64,000 nucleotides of DNA. It comes from Lachnospiraceae bacterium UBA3850. GTDB lineage: Bacteria > Bacillota > Clostridia > Lachnospirales > Lachnospiraceae. The notes under the pieces were generated by a model. That model was not told where the DNA came from. It made no database searches and saw only the letters and a program-made list of their open reading frames with translations. Both the position numbers and the translations under genes were made by a program. Position 1 is the first letter of the stretch; the number at the start of each line of letters is the position of its first letter. This document shows, one piece after another, positions 47,218 through 56,557 of the stretch. Location: the NCBI GenBank assembly GCA_002392655.1, contig DGHK01000051.1:40505-104504 (forward strand), given 5' to 3'.

Positions 47218-47268
47218 TCTTACAATCGACAGCTAAAACAGCTACAACTCAAATAATGACTATTAACA

Positions 47269-47290
47269 GCCTCATGATTTTTCGTGAGGC
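47269..47290 (+). terminator. Possible terminator hairpin
   Basis: GCCTCATGA and TCGTGAGGC pair (9 bp with one wobble) around a TTTT loop, 51 nt after the previous stop. There is no T-run after it, so a rho-independent terminator is uncertain. Confidence 0.4.
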
Positions 47291-47330
47291 TTCAGCTATT
47301 TATAAAACCTATTATCTGTTATAAAATTTT

Positions 47331-47359
47331 TTGATATATTCTTATAAATATGGTAAAAT
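47331..47359 (+). promoter_or_regulatory. leuC promoter
   Basis: TTGATA at 47331-47336, a 17-nt spacer and TAAAAT at 47354-47359 with a TG-n extension (TGGTAAAAT). The start codon is 60 nt downstream, so the leader is too short for a T-box. Confidence 0.65.
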
Positions 47360-47418
47360 GTCTACTAATTATGACTTATGAAGAGACATTTGATATTTAT
47401 CTTAAGGAGGAAATCTCT

Positions 47419-48702
47419 ATGGGAATGACAATGACACAGAAAATACTTGCAGCTCATGCCGGACTGGACAGCGTTAAAGCTGGTGATCTGATTGAGGCAA
47501 ATCTTGATCTTGTTCTCGGTAATGATGTAACAACCCCAGTTGCAATCAATGAGCTTGATAAGTTTAATAAAAAAACAGTATTTGATAACACTAAAATAGC
47601 TCTTGTTATGGATCATTTTACACCTAACAAGGATATAAAGAGTGCAGAGCATGTTAAGCAGGTCAGAGACTTTTCAAAGGCTAACAATATAGTGAACTTT
47701 TTTGATGTCGGACAGATGGGTATCGAGCATGCACTGCTTCCCGAAAAAGGACTTATTGTTGCAGGAAATACATGTATCGGAGCTGACTCACATACATGTA
47801 CTTACGGAGCGCTTGGTGCATTTTCAACCGGTGTAGGTTCTACAGATATGGCTGCCGGTATGGTTACTGGTAAAGCCTGGTTCAAGGTTCCTTCTGCCAT
47901 CAAGTTTGTACTTAAGGGTGAGAAGGCTCAGTGGACGAGCGGAAAGGATCTTATCCTTCATATCATTGGTATGATCGGAGTTGATGGTGCAAGATATAAG
48001 TCTATGGAGTTTGTAGGAGAGGGCGTTAAGTCTCTTACTATGGATGACCGTTTTACTATTGCAAATATGGCTATCGAGGCCGGTGCAAAGAATGGTATCT
48101 TCCCTGTTGATGAGCTTACTCTCGAATATATGAAGGAACATGCTCCAGAGAAGTTTGCTAATAAAGAATATACAGTTTATACGGCAGATGATGATGCTGA
48201 GTACGATGAGGTTATAGAGATAGATCTCGGAACACTTCGTCCAACAGTTGCATTTCCTCATCTTCCTGAAAATACAAAGACAATCGATGAGATACATGCA
48301 GAGGGTGATATCGAGATAGATCAGGTAGTCATCGGATCATGTACAAACGGACGTATCGATGATATGCGTATCGCTGCAGATATAATGAACGGACGTAAGG
48401 TAGCTGACTGGCTCCGTGTTATAGTTATTCCGGGAACACAGGAGATATATCTTCAGATGCTTCGTGAAGGTCTTGTAGAAATCTTTGTGGAGGCAGGAGC
48501 TGTCGTAAGTACACCAACCTGCGGACCATGTCTGGGTGGACATATGGGAATCCTTGCTCACGGAGAGAGAGCGGTTTCAACAACTAACCGTAACTTCATC
48601 GGACGTATGGGTGCAATCGATTCTGAGATATATCTTGCAAGCCCTGCAGTTGCAGCAGCCTCTGCAATTACCGGCAAGATCTCATCACCTGAAGATATAT
48701 AA
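47419..48702 (+). CDS. leuC: 3-isopropylmalate dehydratase large subunit
   Basis: The 427-residue protein starts at ATG 47419, with AAGGAGG 8 nt upstream; a longer in-frame start at 47350 lies within the promoter. It has [25 protein letters not shown] and [11 protein letters not shown], the cysteines holding a [4Fe-4S] cluster. The size is that of the archaeal/clostridial LeuC group. With LeuD it isomerises isopropylmalate in leucine synthesis. leuA is not in the window. Confidence 0.93.
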   Translation: MGMTMTQKILAAHAGLDSVKAGDLIEANLDLVLGNDVTTPVAINELDKFNKKTVFDNTKIALVMDHFTPNKDIKSAEHVKQVRDFSKANNIVNFFDVGQMGIEHALLPEKGLIVAGNTCIGADSHTCTYGALGAFSTGVGSTDMAAGMVTGKAWFKVPSAIKFVLKGEKAQWTSGKDLILHIIGMIGVDGARYKSMEFVGEGVKSLTMDDRFTIANMAIEAGAKNGIFPVDELTLEYMKEHAPEKFANKEYTVYTADDDAEYDEVIEIDLGTLRPTVAFPHLPENTKTIDEIHAEGDIEIDQVVIGSCTNGRIDDMRIAADIMNGRKVADWLRVIVIPGTQEIYLQMLREGLVEIFVEAGAVVSTPTCGPCLGGHMGILAHGERAVSTTNRNFIGRMGAIDSEIYLASPAVAAASAITGKISSPEDI

Positions 48703-48711
48703 TAGTATATA

Positions 48712-48883
48712 ACGCTACGAACTTCACGAGTACGATTTTGGGGCCTTTCGGGTCTCGGTGCTTAGCGATTCACGAGTACGAAGTACGAAGTGAGAGCTTA
48801 GCAAGCGAAGCGGCCGCTAGGGGTAATCCCGAACGGAAGCGAGAGCGATACCCAAAATCATACTGCGGGAAGTGAGTAGCGGT
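48712..48883 (+). repeat. Large nested inverted-repeat element between leuC and leuD
   Basis: Outer arms CGCTAC (48713-48718) with GTAGCG (48876-48881), then ACTTC (48721-48725) with GAAGT (48869-48873), then GTACGATTTTGGG (48730-48742) with CCCAAAATCATAC (48851-48863; one mismatch). Inside are a 13-bp direct repeat TTCACGAGTACGA (48723 and 48769), a GTAC-GAA-GTAC triloop hairpin (48776-48786) and the palindrome AGCGGCCGCT. The 264-bp gap holds no supported gene. Confidence 0.8.
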
Positions 48884-48966
48884 TAGAGTTTTCAATGACA
48901 TAGATGTGCCGATTGAATTAGTTGTACGAAGGAGGCACATGAGTATAGAAAAGAGAGGAAAACAAT

Positions 48967-49455
48967 ATGCAAGCTAAGGGTACAGTACATAGATATGGTG
49001 ACAATGTAGATACAGACGTTATAATCCCTGCCAGATATCTGAACACAGCAGATCCAAAGGAACTTGCTAAGAACTGTATGGAAGATATCGATAAGGATTT
49101 CGTTAAGAGAGTAAAGGAAGGAGATATCATGGTAGCCGGAAAGAACTTCGGCTGTGGTTCTTCAAGAGAGCATGCTCCGATAGCTATCAAGGCTTCGGGA
49201 ATCTCATGCGTTATCGCTGAGTCCTTTGCAAGAATTTTCTATAGAAACTCAATCAACATCGGACTCCCAATTCTTGAGTGCAAGGAAGCAAGCGAGGAGA
49301 TAAAGGCAGAGGATGAGGTTGAGGTTAACTTCGATACCGGTGAGATAACAGACCTCACAACAGGAAAGAAGTATCAGGGTCAGGCATTTCCTCCGTTCAT
49401 GCAGAACATCATAACAAGCGGTGGACTGATCAATTCAATTAATGCTAAGGCTTAA
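48967..49455 (+). CDS. leuD: 3-isopropylmalate dehydratase small subunit
   Basis: The 162-residue protein has [26 protein letters not shown] and NSINIGLP, all typical of the short LeuD type that pairs with the LeuC group above. AGAGAGGAAAA lies upstream. Separation from leuC by 264 bp is unusual, since the subunits are normally adjacent. Confidence 0.93.
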   Translation: MQAKGTVHRYGDNVDTDVIIPARYLNTADPKELAKNCMEDIDKDFVKRVKEGDIMVAGKNFGCGSSREHAPIAIKASGISCVIAESFARIFYRNSINIGLPILECKEASEEIKAEDEVEVNFDTGEITDLTTGKKYQGQAFPPFMQNIITSGGLINSINAKA

Positions 49456-49502
49456 TCAAGTATTTGTGTTAATGTATATGTAATAAAAAAGAGTTAATTT
49501 AC

Positions 49503-49533
49503 TATAGCGAAATTATAGCGAATTTATAGCGAA
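49503..49533 (+). repeat. Three TATAGCGAA boxes with an 11-bp period
   Basis: TATAGCGAA begins at 49503, 49514 and 49525, just before the leuB ribosome binding site (GAGG). The 11-bp spacing puts them on one face of the helix. Confidence 0.65.
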
Positions 49534-49548
49534 AAGAGGTAATGATAA

Positions 49549-50631
49549 ATGATATGTAATATAGCAGTTATCAAGGGTGATGGTATCGGACCTGAGATAG
49601 TTACAGAGGCTATGAAGGTTCTGGATGCAGTTGGAAAGAAGTATGGTCATACATTTAACTATGAGCAGCTCCTTATGGGCGGATGTTCAATCGATGTAAA
49701 TGGCGTGCCGCTTACGCAGGAGACTATCGATATTGCTAAGTCGAAGGATGCAGTTCTTATGGGCTCTATTGGTGGTAATACACAAACATCTCCTTGGTAT
49801 AAGCTTCCACCTGAGAAGAGACCTGAGGCAGGACTTCTCGGAATCCGTAAAGCGCTTCAGCTTTTTGCAAACCTGAGACCTGCATATCTCTATCCTGAGC
49901 TTAAGGAGGCTTGCCCGCTTAAGGAGTCAGTTGCTGAAAAGGGCTTCGATATGATGATGATGCGTGAGCTGACAGGCGGTCTCTATTTCGGAGAGAGATA
50001 TACAAAGGAAATAGACGGAGAGCTTACAGCTGTTGATACACTTCAATATAAAGAAAGTGAGATCAGAAGAATCGCAATTAAAGCATTTGACATAGCTCGT
50101 AAGAGACGTAACAAGGTTACTCTTATTGATAAGGCAAATGTACTTGATTCTTCAAGACTCTGGAGAAAGATAACAAACGAGGTTGCAGAGCAGTATAGTG
50201 ATGTTGAGTATGATGTAATGCTCGTTGATAATGCAGCTATGCAGCTCGTTAAGGATCCGGCACAGTTCGATGTAGTTCTTACAGAGAATATGTTTGGAGA
50301 CATCCTTTCAGATGAGGCTTCCATGATAACAGGTTCTATCGGAATGCTTCCATCTGCTTCACTTAATGAAGGAAAGTTTGGACTCTATGAGCCATCAGGT
50401 GGATCAGCTCCTGATATTGCAGGTAAGAATATCGCAAACCCTACAGCGACAATTCTCAGTGCAGCAATGATGCTGAGATATACATTTGACCTTGACAAAG
50501 AGGCTGATGCGATAGAAAATGCTGTGAAGAAAGTTCTTGAAGAAGGCTATAGAACTATTGACCTCGCTAAGCCTGGTGAACCACAGGTTAAATGTGACGA
50601 GATGGGAACACTTATAGCTGAGAGAGTGTAA
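49549..50631 (+). CDS. leuB: 3-isopropylmalate dehydrogenase
   Basis: The 360-residue protein has GDGIGPEIV at the start, MMMRELTGGLYFGER, IDKANVLDSSRLWR and NMFGDILSDEASMITGSIGMLPSAS. It oxidises and decarboxylates 3-isopropylmalate with NAD. It sits between leuD and ilvD in a branched-chain amino acid operon. Confidence 0.95.
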   Translation: MICNIAVIKGDGIGPEIVTEAMKVLDAVGKKYGHTFNYEQLLMGGCSIDVNGVPLTQETIDIAKSKDAVLMGSIGGNTQTSPWYKLPPEKRPEAGLLGIRKALQLFANLRPAYLYPELKEACPLKESVAEKGFDMMMMRELTGGLYFGERYTKEIDGELTAVDTLQYKESEIRRIAIKAFDIARKRRNKVTLIDKANVLDSSRLWRKITNEVAEQYSDVEYDVMLVDNAAMQLVKDPAQFDVVLTENMFGDILSDEASMITGSIGMLPSASLNEGKFGLYEPSGGSAPDIAGKNIANPTATILSAAMMLRYTFDLDKEADAIENAVKKVLEEGYRTIDLAKPGEPQVKCDEMGTLIAERV

Positions 50632-50664
50632 TTATAAAAGATTATTTGAAAAAGGAGTTTAATT

Positions 50665-52335
50665 ATGCAGAGTGATAACATGAAATGCGGACTCCAGCAG
50701 GCGCCGGCACGTTCACTTCTGAACGCACTGGGATACACCGCTGAAGAAATTAAGAAACCTATGGTCGGTATCGTATGTTCCTACAACGAGATAGTACCTG
50801 GACATATGAACCTCGATAAAATAGCTGAGGCTGTAAAGCTCGGAGTAGCTGAGGCGGGTGGAACACCTGTTATGTTCCCTGCTATTGCGGTCTGTGACGG
50901 AATCGCCATGGGTCACATAGGAATGAAGTACAGCCTTGTAACAAGAGATCTTATAGCTGACTCAACAGAGGCTATGGCTATAGCTCATCAGTTTGATGCT
51001 CTTGTTATGATACCTAACTGTGATAAGAACGTTCCGGGACTTCTTATGGCTGCAGCAAGAGTAAATGTACCAACTGTATTTGTATCAGGTGGTCCTATGC
51101 TTGCAGGTCATATCCATGGAAGAAAGAGAAGTCTTTCATCTATGTTCGAAGCAGTTGGAGAGTACACTGCCGGAAAAATAAGTGAGGCAGATGTAACTGA
51201 GTTCGAAGAGAAGGTTTGTCCTACATGCGGTTCATGTTCAGGTATGTATACTGCAAACTCCATGAACTGTCTGACAGAGGTTCTCGGTATGGGACTTCCG
51301 GGAAATGGAACAATCCCTGCAGTTTATTCAGAGAGACTTCGTCTCGCAAAGAGAGCAGGATATGCTGTAATGGATATGCTTGAGAAGAACATCCGTCCAC
51401 GTGATATCATCACAAAGGATGCAATCCTCAATGCTCTTACAGTTGATATGGCACTTGGTTGTTCAACAAACTCAATGCTTCATCTTCCTGCAATCGCTCA
51501 TGAGATCGGATTTGATTTTGATATATCATTTGCAAATCCTATCAGTGAAAAGACTCCAAATCTGTGCCATCTGGCACCGGCAGGTCCTACATATATGGAA
51601 GACCTGAATGAGGCAGGTGGAGTGTATGCCGTCGTTAACGAGCTTTGTAAGCTCGGTCTCATAAATGAAGATTGTATGACTGTAACCGGTAAGACTATCG
51701 GTGAGGCAGTTAAGAATAGTGTGAATAGGAACCCTGAGGTTATACGTCCTACAGATAATCCATATTCTGCAACAGGTGGACTTGCAGTACTCAAGGGAAA
51801 TCTTGCACCGGATGGTTCTGTAGTTAAGAGATCTGCAGTTGTACCTGAGATGCTTAAGCATGAAGGTCCTGCAAGAGTCTTTGATTCAGAAGAGGATGCT
51901 ATCAAGGCTATCCTTGGTGGTAAGATTGTTGAGGGCGATGTAGTTGTTATTCGTTACGAAGGACCTAAGGGCGGCCCTGGTATGAGAGAGATGCTTAACC
52001 CAACATCTGCTATCGCAGGTATGGGACTTGGAAGCACAGTGGCTCTTATAACAGATGGACGTTTCTCAGGCGCAAGCCGTGGAGCATCTATCGGACACGT
52101 TTCACCTGAGGCTGCTGTTGGCGGGCCTATCGCACTTGTTGAAGAAGGCGACATGATCGAGATAGATATCAATAATTACTCGATCACACTCAAGGTAAGT
52201 GATGAGGAGATGGCAAAGCGTAAAGCAGCATGGACACCACGTGAGCCAAAGGTAACAACCGGTTATCTTGCACGTTATGCGTCTATGGTTACAAGTGGTA
52301 ACAGAGGAGCTATTCTTGAGATCCCTCATGCTTAA
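50665..52335 (+). CDS. ilvD: Dihydroxy-acid dehydratase
   Basis: The 556-residue protein has the IlvD cysteines: [27 protein letters not shown] and a third in GCSTNS, plus [12 protein letters not shown] and GRFSGASRG. It makes 2-keto acids from dihydroxy acids in valine and isoleucine synthesis, using an iron-sulfur cluster. AAGGAG lies upstream. Confidence 0.95.
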   Translation: MQSDNMKCGLQQAPARSLLNALGYTAEEIKKPMVGIVCSYNEIVPGHMNLDKIAEAVKLGVAEAGGTPVMFPAIAVCDGIAMGHIGMKYSLVTRDLIADSTEAMAIAHQFDALVMIPNCDKNVPGLLMAAARVNVPTVFVSGGPMLAGHIHGRKRSLSSMFEAVGEYTAGKISEADVTEFEEKVCPTCGSCSGMYTANSMNCLTEVLGMGLPGNGTIPAVYSERLRLAKRAGYAVMDMLEKNIRPRDIITKDAILNALTVDMALGCSTNSMLHLPAIAHEIGFDFDISFANPISEKTPNLCHLAPAGPTYMEDLNEAGGVYAVVNELCKLGLINEDCMTVTGKTIGEAVKNSVNRNPEVIRPTDNPYSATGGLAVLKGNLAPDGSVVKRSAVVPEMLKHEGPARVFDSEEDAIKAILGGKIVEGDVVVIRYEGPKGGPGMREMLNPTSAIAGMGLGSTVALITDGRFSGASRGASIGHVSPEAAVGGPIALVEEGDMIEIDINNYSITLKVSDEEMAKRKAAWTPREPKVTTGYLARYASMVTSGNRGAILEIPHA

Positions 52336-52367
52336 ATATGATAAATAAGATGACAGGAGAGATAGTT

Positions 52368-54047
52368 ATGCAGTTAACTGGATCAGAAATAGTAATAGAG
52401 TGTTTAAAAGAACAGGGAGTAGATACCGTATTCGGATATCCGGGCGGTACAATCCTTAACGTTTATGATGCATTATATAAGCATAGTAATGAGATAAACC
52501 ATGTGCTCACATCTCATGAGCAGGGCGCAAGCCATGCAGCAGATGGATATGCAAGAGCAACAGGAAAAGTCGGTGTATGTATGGCTACTTCAGGACCGGG
52601 TGCAACAAACCTGGTAACAGGAATAGCTACAGCTTACATGGATTCAATTCCTATAGTAGCAATTACTGCAAATGTAGGCGTTGCTATGCTTGGAAAGGAC
52701 AGCTTCCAGGAGGTTGATATAGCAGGCGTTGTTATGCCTATAACAAAGCACAGCTTTATCGTTAAGAACATCCATGAGCTGGCAGATACAATAAGACGTG
52801 CCTTCAAGATAGCACAGACCGGTCGTCCGGGCCCTGTACTTGTTGATATCACAAAGGACGTTACAGCAGCTGTTGCTGACTATACACCTAAGAAGCCTGA
52901 ACCAATAAAGAAGGCTACAGAGACTATCAAGGACAAGGATATTGAAACTGCTATTGAGATGATCAATAATTCCAAGAAGCCTTACTTCCTTGTAGGTGGT
53001 GGTGTTACAAGTTCAGGTGCAAGTGCAGAGCTTGCGAAGCTTGTAAAGAAGGTTGATGCACCTGTTTGTGATACTCTTATGGGTAAGGGCGCATATGACG
53101 GAACAAAGAAGAATTACACAGGTATGATCGGTATGCACGGAACAAAGACTTCAAACCTTGGAGTTAATAAGGCTGATCTTCTTGTGGTAGTAGGAGCAAG
53201 ATTCTCTGACAGAGTTATCGGAGATGCATCTACATTTGCAAAAAATGCAAAGATTCTTCATATAGATGTAGATAAGGCTGAGATAAACAAGAACATCGAT
53301 GTTGATGCTAAGGTTATCGGTGATGCAAATGAGATACTTAAGAAGCTGAACGCAGGTGTTAAGACTTCTAAGAAGCCTGAGTGGAATGCTGAGATCAAGA
53401 AGCTGATGGATGAGAATCCTCTTCAGTATGATATGAAGCATCTTACAGGTCCGGCTGTTATCTCCAAGATATATGAGCTTACAAAGGGTGATGCTATTAT
53501 CACTACTGATGTAGGTCAGCATCAGATGTGGGCTGCTCAGTATTATAAGTTTAAGGAGCCTAGACATCTCCTTACATCAGGTGGTCTCGGTACTATGGGA
53601 TACGGACTTGGTGCTGCAATCGGAGCAAAGGTTGGATGTCCGGACAAGACTGTTATCAATATAGCAGGAGACGGATGCTTCCGTATGAACATGAACGAGA
53701 TGGCAACAGCAGCAAGAGAAGATCTTCATGTGATCGAGGTTGTAATCAACAATCACGTTCTCGGTATGGTTCGTCAGTGGCAGACTCTTTTCTACGGAAA
53801 GAGATATTCAAACACAGTTCTTGAGGACAAGACTGATTTTGCAAAGCTCGCTGATGCAATGGGTGCCAAGGGCTTCACAGTAAGAACAGTTGCTGAGTTT
53901 GAGAAGGCTCTTGATGAGGCTATTTCCGGAGAGGGCGCTTACCTGATCGACTGCCAGATAGCAGAGGATGATAAGGTTTGGCCTATGGTTGCACCGGGTG
54001 CTTCAATTGAGACATGCTTTGATTCAGAGGATGCACTTAAGAAGTAA
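52368..54047 (+). CDS. ilvB: Acetolactate synthase large subunit
   Basis: The 559-residue protein starts at ATG 52368 with AGGAG 8 nt upstream; the earlier ATG at 52338 lacks a site. It has GYPGG, catalytic Glu in SHEQGASH, SGPGATN, GDGCFRMN for TPP and VRQWQ with the tryptophan that selects 2-ketobutyrate. No ilvN/ilvH small-subunit gene follows, as serC is next, so the regulatory subunit must be elsewhere or absent. Confidence 0.94.
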   Translation: MQLTGSEIVIECLKEQGVDTVFGYPGGTILNVYDALYKHSNEINHVLTSHEQGASHAADGYARATGKVGVCMATSGPGATNLVTGIATAYMDSIPIVAITANVGVAMLGKDSFQEVDIAGVVMPITKHSFIVKNIHELADTIRRAFKIAQTGRPGPVLVDITKDVTAAVADYTPKKPEPIKKATETIKDKDIETAIEMINNSKKPYFLVGGGVTSSGASAELAKLVKKVDAPVCDTLMGKGAYDGTKKNYTGMIGMHGTKTSNLGVNKADLLVVVGARFSDRVIGDASTFAKNAKILHIDVDKAEINKNIDVDAKVIGDANEILKKLNAGVKTSKKPEWNAEIKKLMDENPLQYDMKHLTGPAVISKIYELTKGDAIITTDVGQHQMWAAQYYKFKEPRHLLTSGGLGTMGYGLGAAIGAKVGCPDKTVINIAGDGCFRMNMNEMATAAREDLHVIEVVINNHVLGMVRQWQTLFYGKRYSNTVLEDKTDFAKLADAMGAKGFTVRTVAEFEKALDEAISGEGAYLIDCQIAEDDKVWPMVAPGASIETCFDSEDALKK

Positions 54048-54071
54048 ATATACATTTTAAACAAAAGATAG

Positions 54072-54096
54072 GCGGAATTTTGAAAGAATTTCGCCT
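54072..54096 (+). terminator. Possible terminator after ilvB
   Basis: GGCGGAATT and AATTTCGCC pair with one wobble around a 7-nt loop, 23 nt after the ilvB stop. It lacks a T-run, so it is weak as an intrinsic terminator. Confidence 0.45.
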
Positions 54097-54127
54097 TGAT
54101 AAATATGAAAAATAGTTTATTATATTG

Positions 54128-54136
54128 TGGTATACT
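54128..54136 (+). promoter_or_regulatory. serC extended -10 promoter
   Basis: TGGTATACT with TATACT at 54131-54136 about 60 nt before serC; the -35 region (54108-54113) is only A-rich. Confidence 0.5.
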
Positions 54137-54197
54137 ATTTTTATTTAAGTTTTAAAAAAAATTATTTAATAATATAAACATATGGAGGAAAACTAAA

Positions 54198-55286
54198 ATG
54201 GCAAGAGTTTACAACTTTTCAGCAGGACCTTCAATTCTCCCGGAGGTTGTACTGAAGCAGGCAGCGGAAGAAATGCTTGATTACAAGGGAAGTGGTCAGT
54301 CAGTTATGGAGATGTCACACCGTTCAAAGGTTTATGATGACATCATCAAGGAAGCTGAGAAAGATCTTAGAGATCTTATGAACATCCCTGATAATTACAA
54401 GGTACTCTTCCTTCAGGGTGGAGCATCACAGCAGTTCGCTGCAATCCCAATGAACCTTATGAAGAATGGAGTTGCTGACTTCATCATAACAGGTCAGTGG
54501 GCTAAGAAGGCATGGCAGGAAGCTCAGAAGTACGGAAAGGCAAACAAGATTGCTTCTTCTGAGGACAAGACATTCTCATACATTCCTGACTGTTCAGACC
54601 TTCCTATTTCAGAAGATGCTGATTATGTATACATTTGTCATAACAATACTATTTACGGAACAACATTTAAGGAGCTTCCAAACACAAAGGGTAAGCTTCT
54701 CGTAGCTGATATGTCATCTGACATTCTTTCACAGCCTGTAAATGTTGAGGATTACGGACTTATCTTCTTCGGAGTTCAGAAGAACGTAGGACCTGCAGGT
54801 GTTGTAATTGTAATTGTTCGTGAGGATCTTATCAGAGATGATCTTCCTGAGTATGTTCCTACTATGCTTAAGTATAAGACTCAGGCTGATGCTGATTCAC
54901 TTTACAATACACCTCCATGCTATGGTATCTATATCTGCGGACTTGTATTTAAGTGGGTTAAGTCTATGGGTGGTCTCAAGGCTATGCAGGCTCATAATGA
55001 GAAGAAGGCAAAGATCCTTTATGATTATCTTGATCAGTCCAAGATGTTCATGGGAACAGTAGTAGAGAAGGACAGATCACTTATGAACGTTCCTTTCGTA
55101 ACAAGAAATCACGATGCTGATCTTGAGGCTAAGTTCGTTAAGGAAGCTACAGCTGCCGGATTCGTTAACCTCAAGGGACATAGATCAGTTGGTGGTATGC
55201 GTGCTTCTATCTACAATGCAATGCCAATTGAGGGTGTTGAGAAGCTTGTTCAGTTCATGAAAGAATTTGAAGAGGCTAATGCTTAA
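54198..55286 (+). CDS. serC: Phosphoserine aminotransferase
   Basis: The 362-residue PLP enzyme begins with YNFSAGPSILPEVVL, has HNNTIYGT and the PLP lysine in GVQKNVGPAG, and ends with GHRSVGGMRASIYNAMP. It transaminates phosphohydroxypyruvate. GGAGG precedes the ATG. serA follows after 26 nt. Confidence 0.95.
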   Translation: MARVYNFSAGPSILPEVVLKQAAEEMLDYKGSGQSVMEMSHRSKVYDDIIKEAEKDLRDLMNIPDNYKVLFLQGGASQQFAAIPMNLMKNGVADFIITGQWAKKAWQEAQKYGKANKIASSEDKTFSYIPDCSDLPISEDADYVYICHNNTIYGTTFKELPNTKGKLLVADMSSDILSQPVNVEDYGLIFFGVQKNVGPAGVVIVIVREDLIRDDLPEYVPTMLKYKTQADADSLYNTPPCYGIYICGLVFKWVKSMGGLKAMQAHNEKKAKILYDYLDQSKMFMGTVVEKDRSLMNVPFVTRNHDADLEAKFVKEATAAGFVNLKGHRSVGGMRASIYNAMPIEGVEKLVQFMKEFEEANA

Positions 55287-55312
55287 TATACACATAGTTA
55301 AGGAGAAAAATA

Positions 55313-56476
55313 ATGGCTAAGATTAATTGCTTAAACCCTATAGCTAAGTGCGGAACAGATCTGTTCGATGCCAGCTATGAGATGACAGATAACTTAAATG
55401 AAGCTGATGCAGTTCTTGTAAGAAGTGCATCTATGCATGAGCTCGAGGTTCCTGATTCACTTCTTGCAGTTGCAAGAGCAGGTGCCGGAGTTAATAACAT
55501 CCCTCTTGATGCTTATGCTGAGAAGGGAATCGTAGTATTCAACACACCTGGTGCTAATGCTAACGGTGTTAAGGAGCTTGTAATAGCAGGACTTCTTCTC
55601 GGATCACGTGATATCGTTGCAGGTGCTAACTGGGTAGTAGAAGATAAGGATGATGAGAACATCGCAAAGACTGCTGAGAAGCAGAAGAAGCTTTATGCCG
55701 GAAATGAGATCCAGGGCAAGAAGCTCGGTGTTATCGGACTTGGTGCTATCGGATGCAGAGTAGCTAATGCAGCCATCCATCTTGGAATGGAAGTATGGGG
55801 CTATGATCCATTTGTATCAGTAGATGCAGCATGGAACCTTTCAAAGTCTGTAAAGCACATCAATAATGTAAATGATATCTATGCAAATTGTGATTATATA
55901 ACAATTCACGTTCCACTTATGGATACAACTAAGGGAATGATCAATGAAGAGGCTATCTCACAGATGAAGGATGGCGTGGTTATCCTTAACTATGCTCGTG
56001 ATGTCCTCGTAGATGAGCCTGCTGTTCTCAAGGCAATTGATGCCGGTAAGGTACATCGTTATGTAACAGACTTCGCTAATCCAACAGTAGTTGGTCACGA
56101 GGGCGTTATCTGTACACCACACCTCGGAGCTTCAACAGCTGAGTCAGAAGATAACTGTGCAGTTATGGCAGTTAACGAGATCAGAGACTTTATCGAGAAT
56201 GGTAACATCGTTAACTCAGTTAACTATCCTAAGTGTGATGCCGGAGTTCCTTCATCAGCAGGACGTATCACAGTATGTCACAAGAACATTCCAAACATGC
56301 TTACACAGTTCACAGGACTCTTTGCTAAGTCAAATGTAAATGTTCCTGATATGGTAAGTAAATCTCGCGGTGACTATGCATACACAATTCTTGATGTTGA
56401 TACAGCTGATGCTGCTGAGATGGCTAAGGAGCTTGAGGCAATCGACGGAGTTATCCGTGTAAGAGTAGTTAAGTAA
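55313..56476 (+). CDS. serA: D-3-phosphoglycerate dehydrogenase
   Basis: The 387-residue protein has the NAD-binding GLGAIGCRVANAA, catalytic His in CTPHLGASTAESE and a short ACT domain at about residues 315-387 (IPNMLTQFTGLF). It is the compact SerA form, with no extra middle domain. ACT suggests control by serine. It makes phosphohydroxypyruvate for SerC. Confidence 0.94.
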   Translation: MAKINCLNPIAKCGTDLFDASYEMTDNLNEADAVLVRSASMHELEVPDSLLAVARAGAGVNNIPLDAYAEKGIVVFNTPGANANGVKELVIAGLLLGSRDIVAGANWVVEDKDDENIAKTAEKQKKLYAGNEIQGKKLGVIGLGAIGCRVANAAIHLGMEVWGYDPFVSVDAAWNLSKSVKHINNVNDIYANCDYITIHVPLMDTTKGMINEEAISQMKDGVVILNYARDVLVDEPAVLKAIDAGKVHRYVTDFANPTVVGHEGVICTPHLGASTAESEDNCAVMAVNEIRDFIENGNIVNSVNYPKCDAGVPSSAGRITVCHKNIPNMLTQFTGLFAKSNVNVPDMVSKSRGDYAYTILDVDTADAAEMAKELEAIDGVIRVRVVK

Positions 56477-56527
56477 GTGATATAGGATTTCGAGAGTTTC
56501 GAAGAAACGGAGAAATCCGTATATCAC
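56477..56527 (+). repeat. Nested hairpin directly after the serA stop codon
   Basis: GTGATATAGGATTTC (56477-56491) pairs with GAAATCC (56512-56518), a bulged G, and TATATCAC (56520-56527). Inside is GTTTC-GAA-GAAAC (56496-56508) with a GAA triloop. It starts at the first base after TAA. Confidence 0.85.
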
Positions 56528-56557
56528 CGTATATATTATATCTAAGAGGAAAAATAT

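Noticed and set aside
47218..47418. T-box or leucine leader before leuC
   Set aside because: The leader from the predicted start is about 50 nt, with no T-box motif and no run of leucine codons.
48939..48977. 13-codon mini-ORF (ATG to TAA) after GGAGG, overlapping the leuD start
   Set aside because: The site-to-start spacing is only about 3 nt and nothing supports translation; leuD has its own site. A leader peptide cannot be excluded.
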